A DNA stretch of 5,408 bases, taken from the NCBI GenBank assembly GCA_964535025.1, contig CAZHRW010000057.1, positions 1-5,408 on the forward strand, given 5' to 3'. Positions 1 through 5,334 of the stretch are shown here, one piece after another. A model generated the notes under the pieces. That model had not been told where the DNA came from. It saw nothing but the letters and a program-made list of their open reading frames with translations, and searched no databases. The DNA comes from JAAYZK01 sp964535025 (GTDB taxonomy: Bacteria > Planctomycetota > Phycisphaerae > SM23-33 > FEN-1343). The translations under genes were made by a program, and so were the position numbers. The stretch's first letter is position 1. Each line of letters starts with the position of its first letter.

Positions 1-1785
1 GCGATGACCACGCCGTCGCCGCTGGCGATCACGGAGATGAATTACCATCCTTACGGGCCAACCCCCCACGAGGAGGCCATCGGCTTCACCGATGACAACC
101 TGTGCGAATTCGTCGAACTGACCAATGTCGGCTCCGAGACCTTCTCCCTGGCGGGCTTCGCCTTCACCGACGGGATCGACTACACCTTCGCCCCGGCGAT
201 GATCGATCCGGGCCAGCGGGTGGTGATCGTCCGCGATGAGGAGGCCTTCCGTACCCGCTACGGGACGGAGATTCCGATCCTCGGCGTTTACGCCGGCGCC
301 CTGAACAACGGCGGCGAACGCATCATCCTCCGCGACGGCGGTGGCCGCGACGTGATCGACTTCACCTACGGCGACGGCGGCGACTGGCCCGGCCGTGCCG
401 ACGGGAAGGGCGCGACCCTCGAGCTCCTCGACCCGCTGGGCGATGTGACCGACCCGGACAACTGGCGCTCCAGCGGCGAATGGCTGGGCACACCCGGCGC
501 TGCCGGGGCGGGCCTGCTGGGCGACGTGGTCGTCAACGAGGTGCTCACGCACACCGACCTGCCGGCCCGGGACGCGGTCGAGCTGTTCAACACCACCGGC
601 TCGGCGATCGACCTCGGCGGGTGGTACCTCAGCGACAACGCCGATGACTATTTCAAGTACCGCATCCCCGCCGGCACCACGATCCCCGCCGGCGGCTACG
701 TGGTGTTCGACAGCGACGATTTCGGCTTCGGCCTCAGTTCCCTGGGCGAGGATGTCTGGCTGATGGCCTCCGAGACGCCGGGCGAGCTGACCCGCTTCGT
801 CGAGCACGTCGACTTCCCGGCCGCCGCCAACGGCGAGTCGTTCGGCCGCTGGCCCAACGCCACGGGGCGGCTGTACCCGATGGTGTCCGTCACGCTCGGG
901 GCCGTCAACAGCGGCCCGCGGGTGGGGCCGGTGATCCTCTCGGAGGTGCTTTACGCCCCGGCCGATCCGTCGGCGACGGACCTGGAGTTCGTCGAGCTCC
1001 ACAATCCCACCGACGCGCCGGTGGACCTGGACGGCTGGCGGCTCCGCAAGGATGTAGACTTCGACTTCGCCGCCGGAACGATCCTGCCGGCCGGCGGGAC
1101 GCTCGTGGTCACGCCCTTCGACCCGGACGATCCGGCCTCGGCGCCCCTGCTGAGCACCTTCCGCGCCACGTACGGCCTCGATACCTCGGTGCCGCTGGTC
1201 GGCGGGTGGGACGGCCAGCTCGCCGACACCGGCGGGGACGTCCAGCTCCAGCAGCCCGACGAGCCGCCGGCCGACGACCCGACGACCATCCCGTACCTTA
1301 TCGAGGACGAGGTCCGCTACGGGGCCGAGGCCCCCTGGCCGGCCGCCGCCGGCCAGTCGCTGCAGCGGGTGACCGCCGACGCCTGGGGCAACGTCCCGAC
1401 CAGTTGGGTCGCCGCCGACGCCACGGCCGGGACCTACACCCCCAGCGCCCACAAGCCCGGCGACATCGACCTCGACGGGGACGTCGACCTGGACGATTTC
1501 GCCATCCTCAAGGTGAACTTCGGCGCCACCGACGCCGTGTGGACCCAGGGCGACATGACCGGCGAGGGCAACGTCGACCTGGACGACTTCGCCATCCTCA
1601 AGGTGAACTTCGGCACGGCCGCCGCCGCGCCGGCCGATGTCCTGGCCGAGGCGACCGTCGCCGACGACACCGACGCCCCGCGGCGCCCGTCGCTGCGGCG
1701 GCTCCGCCGGCGAACCCGCACGAGCGAGCCGGCCCGACGCGGTGGCTGGGTGGACCTGCTGTCGGCGCCGATCATTCGCCTGTAA
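1..1785 (+). CDS. Secreted lamin-tail-domain protein with dockerin-like module (5' partial)
   Basis: The frame is open from the first base. The first ATG, at 4, has no visible ribosome site and begins directly at a domain, so the real start is probably upstream. Residues are counted from that ATG. Three lamin-tail (LTD) beta-sandwich units follow: about 7-167, 174-300 and 309-480. Each opens with a strand such as LAITEMNY, VVVNEVL or VILSEVLY, then (E)FVELxN or AVELFN, then a DLxGW-type turn. Residues 486-537 hold two EF-hand-like loops (D487, D489, D491, D493, D495, D498 and D517, T519, E521, N523, D525, D528), each followed by FAILKVNFG. This resembles dockerin type I and the dockerin-like ends common in planctomycete exported proteins. 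Residues 560-579 are rich in arginine and the protein ends in VDLLSAPIIRL. LTDs in bacteria are mostly found in large exported proteins, often beside CotH or nuclease domains, and such a domain could lie upstream. Its role is probably surface or extracellular adhesion or scaffolding; no catalytic residue is visible. Confidence 0.85.
   Translation, partial: AMTTPSPLAITEMNYHPYGPTPHEEAIGFTDDNLCEFVELTNVGSETFSLAGFAFTDGIDYTFAPAMIDPGQRVVIVRDEEAFRTRYGTEIPILGVYAGALNNGGERIILRDGGGRDVIDFTYGDGGDWPGRADGKGATLELLDPLGDVTDPDNWRSSGEWLGTPGAAGAGLLGDVVVNEVLTHTDLPARDAVELFNTTGSAIDLGGWYLSDNADDYFKYRIPAGTTIPAGGYVVFDSDDFGFGLSSLGEDVWLMASETPGELTRFVEHVDFPAAANGESFGRWPNATGRLYPMVSVTLGAVNSGPRVGPVILSEVLYAPADPSATDLEFVELHNPTDAPVDLDGWRLRKDVDFDFAAGTILPAGGTLVVTPFDPDDPASAPLLSTFRATYGLDTSVPLVGGWDGQLADTGGDVQLQQPDEPPADDPTTIPYLIEDEVRYGAEAPWPAAAGQSLQRVTADAWGNVPTSWVAADATAGTYTPSAHKPGDIDLDGDVDLDDFAILKVNFGATDAVWTQGDMTGEGNVDLDDFAILKVNFGTAAAAPADVLAEATVADDTDAPRRPSLRRLRRRTRTSEPARRGGWVDLLSAPIIRL
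1481..1614 (+). repeat. Direct repeat encoding the two dockerin-like calcium loops
   Basis: Two 44-base copies, at 1481-1524 and 1571-1614, are 90 bases (30 codons) apart and differ at one base (t at 1497, c at 1587, a silent change). Each encodes the second half of a calcium-binding loop and the following helix, ending FAILKVNFG. The preceding half-loops differ (DIDLDGD versus DMTGEGN), so the near-identity covers only part of each unit. Confidence 0.85.
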
Positions 1786-1846
1786 GCGCAAGGGGCGGGC
1801 GCCGCCGGAGATCGGATGCAATCTCCGGCGGCGCTTGCTCTTGCGC
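1786..1846 (+). terminator. Long nested hairpin after the lamin-tail gene, probable terminator
   Basis: It starts on the base after the TAA stop. The inner stem is 14 perfect base pairs (1799-1812 with 1821-1834, built on GCGCCGCCGGAGAT) around an 8-base loop. An outer 7-bp stem pairs GCGCAAG (1786-1792) with CTTGCGC (1840-1846). There is no uninterrupted T-run after the inner stem, only TTGCTCTTG, so it is not a textbook intrinsic terminator. It may instead be a Rho-assisted or transcript-stabilising 3' end. It separates this gene from the next promoter. Confidence 0.6.
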
Positions 1847-1884
1847 CGAGTCCTCCGATCGGGAGATTTGGCGAACTTCATACC

Positions 1885-1912
1885 TTGTCACAGCGAATTC
1901 ATCCGATATGAT
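1885..1912 (+). promoter_or_regulatory. Sigma70-like promoter for the CorC-like gene
   Basis: A -35 TTGTCA (1885-1890) and a -10 TATGAT (1907-1912) are separated by 16 bases, each matching the consensus at five of six positions. The stretch is distinctly AT-richer than its surroundings. Initiation would be near 1919, leaving a leader of about 74 bases before the GTG start at 1993. The -10 lies inside an inverted repeat, GATAT-G-ATATC (1905-1915), which could be a binding site or chance. Confidence 0.6.
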
Positions 1913-1992
1913 ATCAGTGGCGAATGCGTGGGTAGTTCCCCGGCCGCGCCTGACGAACTGACCGGGGACGTTCTGCCGGAGTCTGACTGAAG

Positions 1993-3258
1993 GTGAACGG
2001 TTCTGAGTGGATCGCGCTGGGTGGCGCGGTCCTGATCGCGCTACTGTTCTCGATAGCGCACTACACGTTGAGAAATCCCAGCCGCGTGCGCCTGGAGCGC
2101 GCCTTTGCCGGGCCCCGCCGGGCCGGTTGGCTCAAGCAACTCGACGAGCAACTCGACCAATGGCTGCTGGTGACCGCCCTGATCCGGACGGTCATGTCCC
2201 TGCTGATCATGCTGGCGGTGGTCCGTTTGCGCGGCGTGGACGGCTGGGCGGGCGATCTGATCGCCCTGGCGATCGCGACAGCCCTGGTGGCGGTGTTCAG
2301 CATCGGGCTGCCCCACGCGTGGGGCAAGTACGCCGGCGAATCGGCCCTCGTGATGCTCTGGCCGGCCATCCGCGTCGCGGCGGTGGTCTGCTGGCCGATC
2401 ACGCGGACGCTCAAGATGATGGACCTGCCCGTGCGACGGCTCAGCGGCCACACCGAGGCCGAGAACGGCCGCACCAGCGAGTTCGAGCAGGAGATCCTCC
2501 AACTGGCCAGCGAGGGCCGGGCCGAGGGCGAGCTGGACCGCGATGAGTTGGAGATGATCACCTCCGTCATCGAGTTCCACGACGGCCGCGTCAGCGAGAT
2601 CATGACCCCGCGGACCGACATCGAGGGCCTGCCGGTGACGTCGACCCGCGAGGCGTGCGTGCGGACGATCATGGACGTGGGCCACTCCCGCCTGCCGGTC
2701 TACGAGGACACGCTGGACAGCGTCGTCGGCGTCCTGTACGCCAAGGACCTGCTGGCCGTGGAACCCGGCGAGCCGTTCGACCTGGCCGCCACGATGCGCA
2801 AGCCCTTCTTCGTGCCCGAGACGAAGGCCATCAGCGACCTGCTCGAGGAGTTCCGCATGCAGAAGGTCCACATGGCCATCGTCCTGGACGAGTACGGCGG
2901 CACCGCCGGGCTGGTGACGATCGAGGACCTCATCGAGGAGATCGTCGGGGAGATCTCCGACGAGTTCGAGGCGCCCGAGCCGGAGGTCTTCCAGCGGATC
3001 GACGAGAGCACCGTCGAGGTCGACGCGCGGATGTACATCGACGACCTCAACGACGAGATGCCCATCGACCTGCCCGAGGAGGAGGACTACGACACCGTCG
3101 GCGGGTTCGTCTTCTCCACGCTCGGCTACATCCCCGCCGCCGGCGAGGAGTTCGCCTACGAGCGGGCGACCTTCACCATCCTTCAAGCCGAGCAGCGCCG
3201 CATCAACCGCATCCGCATCTTCCTTCCGCCCGTCCAGCCCGAGGCCGAGGCGTCATAA
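1993..3258 (+). CDS. CNNM/CBS/CorC-HlyC family membrane protein (hemolysin C / CorC-like)
   Basis: The 421-residue product has the family's order of domains. An N-terminal DUF21/CNNM-type membrane region has hydrophobic segments at about 6-24, 58-77, 86-106 and 117-136. A linker leads to a CBS pair (about 203-253, starting MTPRTDIEGLPV, and about 266-319, ending VTIEDLIEEIVGEI). A C-terminal CorC_HlyC domain spans about 332-412 (DYDTVGGFVFSTLGYIP). Members sit in the inner membrane with cytoplasmic CBS domains that bind adenine nucleotides, and are linked to magnesium or cobalt export or magnesium homeostasis. The length is normal. The start is GTG, with GGAG at 1978-1981, 11 bases upstream, as the likely ribosome site. 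The CBS and C-terminal parts are well conserved, but the membrane part is divergent: the SGxETAL-like segment reads FSIAHYTLRNP, the GNxxxN helix reads LIRTVMSLL, and the GExxPK turn reads SIGLPHAW. Ion transport should therefore not be assumed. The family call is firm; the substrate is unknown. Confidence 0.9.
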   Translation: MNGSEWIALGGAVLIALLFSIAHYTLRNPSRVRLERAFAGPRRAGWLKQLDEQLDQWLLVTALIRTVMSLLIMLAVVRLRGVDGWAGDLIALAIATALVAVFSIGLPHAWGKYAGESALVMLWPAIRVAAVVCWPITRTLKMMDLPVRRLSGHTEAENGRTSEFEQEILQLASEGRAEGELDRDELEMITSVIEFHDGRVSEIMTPRTDIEGLPVTSTREACVRTIMDVGHSRLPVYEDTLDSVVGVLYAKDLLAVEPGEPFDLAATMRKPFFVPETKAISDLLEEFRMQKVHMAIVLDEYGGTAGLVTIEDLIEEIVGEISDEFEAPEPEVFQRIDESTVEVDARMYIDDLNDEMPIDLPEEEDYDTVGGFVFSTLGYIPAAGEEFAYERATFTILQAEQRRINRIRIFLPPVQPEAEAS

Positions 3259-3264
3259 AACGCC

Positions 3265-3293
3265 TTGTCCCCCGCGCGCCCGGCGTGTAGGAT
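3265..3293 (+). promoter_or_regulatory. Promoter-like pair upstream of the zinc-ribbon gene pair
   Basis: TTGTCC (3265-3270) and TAGGAT (3288-3293) are 17 bases apart, each matching the sigma70 consensus at four of six positions. The pair lies 6 bases after the stop of the CorC-like gene and would start transcription near 3300, just before the ribosome site of the next gene. No terminator is visible between the two genes, so read-through is also possible. Confidence 0.4.
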
Positions 3294-3316
3294 CGTACGC
3301 GCAAGCTCGGACGCAG

Positions 3317-3320
3317 GGAG
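3317..3320 (+). promoter_or_regulatory. Ribosome binding site fixing the start at 3328
   Basis: GGAG lies 7 bases before the ATG at 3328. The same frame can be opened from a TTG at 3265, but that codon overlaps the promoter-like sequence and adds a charged 21-residue extension ahead of a natural MRRLVVKLAL membrane start. The ATG is therefore preferred. Confidence 0.7.
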
Positions 3321-3327
3321 ACGCTCC

Positions 3328-3876
3328 ATGAGGCGCCTGGTCGTCAAACTGGCCCTCGCGGTCATTGCGATGCCCGTGGGGGCGGCGTTGAGTTCCTTCG
3401 GGGTCTACGCCGCCCAAACCATGTTTGAAGGCCACTTCGGCAACTTCATCATCGCGGAGGCGATGCTGATGATGATCGGCGGAACGGCGCCGCTGCTGGT
3501 CATCGGCGCCTGGGCGCTGCTCTGGCGGCGCCACATTCGCTGGACGCGCCGGCGACGCAACCTCACGTGGGGCCTGGCAATCGGTGGCCTGCTGCTGTCG
3601 GCGGTCCTGGGCGGTCTCCTCGAAGCCGGCCCCTACGGGCTTGAGAACGTGATCCTGCCGATCTTCCTGCTCTATCTCACGGCCACGCCGGTCGTGGCGG
3701 TACGCCTCTGGCGGTGCGGCGACGAGGAAGAACGCCAGCGGCTGCGGGACTGGATGGCCGCGCCGACGCAGCGCTGCCCGTACTGCGAGGGGATCCTCAC
3801 GGGCCGCCGGGCCCCGCTGTGCCCGTATTGCGGCGGCGATCTGAGCGGATACACGCTGGCCGGAGGGCCCGCATGA
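3328..3876 (+). CDS. Four-helix membrane protein with C-terminal zinc ribbon (first of pair)
   Basis: I do not recognise a named family. The 182-residue product has hydrophobic segments at about 4-29, 41-66, 79-101 and 106-126, with a very basic loop between the second and third (RRHIRWTRRRR, 67-77). A charged stretch (DEEERQRLRDW) leads to a C-terminal zinc ribbon with two CPYC knuckles (C150/C153 and C165/C168) separated by 11 residues, followed by GGDLSGYTL. By the positive-inside rule the basic loop and the ribbon would face the cytoplasm. The stop overlaps the start of the next gene by 4 bases (ATGA), so the two are almost certainly co-transcribed and translationally coupled. The next product has the same layout and the same ribbon spacing. 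Planctomycetes encode many membrane proteins with such C-terminal ribbons, of unknown role. No catalytic motif is visible. Confidence 0.8.
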   Translation: MRRLVVKLALAVIAMPVGAALSSFGVYAAQTMFEGHFGNFIIAEAMLMMIGGTAPLLVIGAWALLWRRHIRWTRRRRNLTWGLAIGGLLLSAVLGGLLEAGPYGLENVILPIFLLYLTATPVVAVRLWRCGDEEERQRLRDWMAAPTQRCPYCEGILTGRRAPLCPYCGGDLSGYTLAGGPA

Positions 3877-4493
3877 GCCGCATCGTCAGCAATCTCATCC
3901 TGAGCCTCGCCATGGTGCCGCTGGCGTGCGCTGTGGCGTTTGTCTCCGGGTCGCTGCTGACGGATCGTTTGTACTCGTGGGATGACTACGGACTCGTCGT
4001 CTCGATCAGCATCATGGTGGCGATGGTTTTCGTGTACCCGTACTGGTTCGCCGTCTGGCGGTCGACGGTCCGCTGGACGCCTCGCCGGACGCTCCAGACG
4101 CTCCTGGGCGTTGCCGGCTCTCTCGGCGTCGGTGCGCTGGTACTGTTGGCGATGAGGGCTTCGATTCGAAGGACCGTCGCCGGGTCGCATGCTTTCGCTG
4201 ACGTTGCCTGGCCGACCTTCTGCGGCGCCTTGGTCGCCGGCCTGCTGTGGATCGTATACACCATGATCATCTGGCGGGAGACCCCCGCGGAGAAGGCCGA
4301 GCGGCTCCGCACCGCCGCCGGCGGCGGCGGGGGCTATATCGGGCCGCTGCTGTGCCCGATGTGCGGCTACGACATGCGGGGCCTCAACCACGCCCGCTGC
4401 CCCGAGTGCGGCACGGAGTACACGCTCGACGCGCTCCTGACGGCCAACGTCGACGGCATCGACCCCCAACGCGAGACGGCCGCGGGGGATTAG
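3873..4493 (+). CDS. Four-helix membrane protein with CPxCGYDxRGL zinc ribbon (second of pair)
   Basis: The 206-residue product starts at an ATG inside the ATGA overlap, with GGAGGG (3862-3867) 5 bases upstream. A longer reading back to 3714 is rejected because it runs through the preceding gene's ribbon in another frame. Hydrophobic segments lie at about 6-28, 40-61, 74-95 and 113-134. A basic loop (VRWTPRR) sits between the second and third, matching IRWTRRR at the same place in the upstream product. After an amphipathic charged stretch and a glycine run (150-154) comes the ribbon: CPMCGYDMRGL (C161/C164) and CPECG (C176/C179), 11 residues between the knuckles. This is the typical planctomycete C-terminal ribbon. 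The function is unknown; the ribbon might bind zinc and mediate contact with protein or nucleic acid at the inner membrane face. It looks like a diverged duplicate of its upstream neighbour. Confidence 0.8.
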   Translation: MSRIVSNLILSLAMVPLACAVAFVSGSLLTDRLYSWDDYGLVVSISIMVAMVFVYPYWFAVWRSTVRWTPRRTLQTLLGVAGSLGVGALVLLAMRASIRRTVAGSHAFADVAWPTFCGALVAGLLWIVYTMIIWRETPAEKAERLRTAAGGGGGYIGPLLCPMCGYDMRGLNHARCPECGTEYTLDALLTANVDGIDPQRETAAGD

Positions 4494-4515
4494 CGCCGCC
4501 GCGCGCTGAACGTGT

Positions 4516-4549
4516 GGATCTGAAGGGGATCTGAAATCTCGGATTTGAG
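4516..4549 (+). repeat. Short imperfect tandem repeat GGATCTGAA in the intergenic gap
   Basis: GGATCTGAA occurs at 4516-4524 and 4527-4535, and a related GGATTTGAG at 4541-4549. The gap between 4494 and 4683 otherwise holds only the candidate promoter. AAATC-TCG-GATTT (4534-4546) could form a weak 5-bp hairpin, but there is no T-run. No function can be assigned. Confidence 0.4.
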
Positions 4550-4610
4550 AGCCGCACTTCGGGATCTCCTTGCCGCCGGTCCCCGTCCGACCGAACCCGA
4601 CCACGACCAG

Positions 4611-4639
4611 TTGCCAATCTAAGGCTTGTACCTTACGCT
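4611..4639 (+). promoter_or_regulatory. Promoter-like pair for the VanZ-family gene
   Basis: TTGCCA (4611-4616, five of six to consensus) and TACGCT (4634-4639, keeping the T, A and final T of the -10) are 17 bases apart. Initiation would fall near 4646, about 40 bases before the ATG at 4684. A small inverted repeat, TAAGG-CTTGTA-CCTTA (4620-4635), lies across the spacer. Confidence 0.4.
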
Positions 4640-4683
4640 ATCTGTAGAGGCCGTCCGTCCGCGGCGGCCGGGCAGAGGTGGCG

Positions 4684-5334
4684 ATGGTCAGGCCTGTGAT
4701 GAAGATAACGCTGGCGGGCTACCTGGTGGTGCTGCTGTATGCCGGGTGGATGCCGCTGCAGTGCGCGTCGGCCGGCGCGTCGGCGGAACTCGACGAGGCC
4801 CTGCGGGCGTGGACGATCGGCGTCGACGACCTGATCCACAACGGGGATATCCAACTCAACATCTTGGTATTCCTGCCCTTAGGCTTTCTGGCCGCCGGAA
4901 CGCTCCCCGGGTCCTCACCGGCGCGGTGGGCTGCGGCGACGGCGCTGGCGGCGGTAACGAGCCTGACGATCGAAGCAGTGCAACTATTTGAAATCAATCG
5001 CTTTGCGCGCCTCCACGACGTCGCCGCCAACACGCTCGGCGGCCTGGCCGGCGCCGGGGTCGCCCTGGCGGTGTTCTCCCGTTCGGCACGGCGGGTCTGG
5101 GGCCGTGTTGCCGCACGTCTCCGCGGCCGGCACGGCGAGATCGCCGCGGCGGCGATCATCCTGGCCCTGACGGCCGGGACCGTCTGGCGAGTTCGCCCGT
5201 CTGTGGCCCTGGCCGCCGCCCAGTGGCGCGCCACCGTCTGGCACCCCCGCGGGTGTGCGAGCACAAATCCTGGCACTTCTCATGCGGCGGCTCTTTCCGA
5301 CTTCCAGTACGTCCGCCATAAGCCACTGTGGTAG
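4684..5334 (+). CDS. VanZ-family membrane protein, C-terminus altered by insertion
   Basis: The product has 216 residues from this ATG, preceded by GAGG (4675-4678) 5 bases upstream. GTG at 4678 and ATG at 4699 are alternative starts. Hydrophobic segments fall at about 9-25, 57-74, 83-102, 116-132 and 152-168. VanZ-like signatures are present in order: DDLIHNGDIQLN with FLPLGFL (48-69), then IEAVQLF (96-102), then RFARLHDVAANTLGGLAGAG (106-125). VanZ from enterococci gives low-level teicoplanin resistance, but most chromosomal members have no known role and resistance should not be inferred here. The family core is complete. The last 27 or so residues differ in character from the rest (loose, non-hydrophobic) and are encoded opposite the transposase end and its flank, so the native 3' end was probably replaced by the insertion. 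Confidence 0.8.
   Translation: MVRPVMKITLAGYLVVLLYAGWMPLQCASAGASAELDEALRAWTIGVDDLIHNGDIQLNILVFLPLGFLAAGTLPGSSPARWAAATALAAVTSLTIEAVQLFEINRFARLHDVAANTLGGLAGAGVALAVFSRSARRVWGRVAARLRGRHGEIAAAAIILALTAGTVWRVRPSVALAAAQWRATVWHPRGCASTNPGTSHAAALSDFQYVRHKPLW

Noticed and set aside
1459..1614. True cellulosomal dockerin
   Set aside because: The calcium loops fit, but no cohesin, glycosidase or scaffoldin is present, and planctomycete dockerin-like ends are common without cellulosomes. It is therefore called dockerin-like only.
1810..1860. GATCGGA (1810-1816) complementary to TCCGATC (1854-1860), a possible alternative pairing or pseudoknot with the terminator hairpin
   Set aside because: It is only 7 bp, partly competes with the much stronger 14-bp stem, and has no associated riboswitch-like sequence. 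Chance is a sufficient explanation.
1206..1961. A long plus-strand frame overlapping the dockerin-like region
   Set aside because: Its product is mostly R, G, P and H from frame-shifted reading of the lamin-tail gene, and it runs through the terminator hairpin and promoter.
1908..1961. A possible 17-codon leader peptide (MISVANAW...) before the CorC-like gene
   Set aside because: Its ATG lies inside the proposed -10 element, so it would not be in the transcript, and no ribosome site precedes it.
2041..3186. A 381-codon minus-strand open frame opposite the CorC-like gene
   Set aside because: It lies wholly antisense to a gene with clear CBS and CorC_HlyC domains. Its translation is a low-complexity mix of H, D, R, G and L typical of antisense reading of GC-rich DNA, and it has no domain signature.
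3672..4604. A 310-codon minus-strand open frame opposite the zinc-ribbon pair
   Set aside because: It is antisense to two genes with good ribosome sites and a start-stop overlap. The composition is that of a shadow frame, with no membrane segments or motifs.
4684..5334. Glycopeptide resistance gene vanZ in the strict sense
   Set aside because: Only the broad VanZ family signature is seen, with no vanA-cluster genes nearby. Such family members are common in environmental genomes without any link to resistance.
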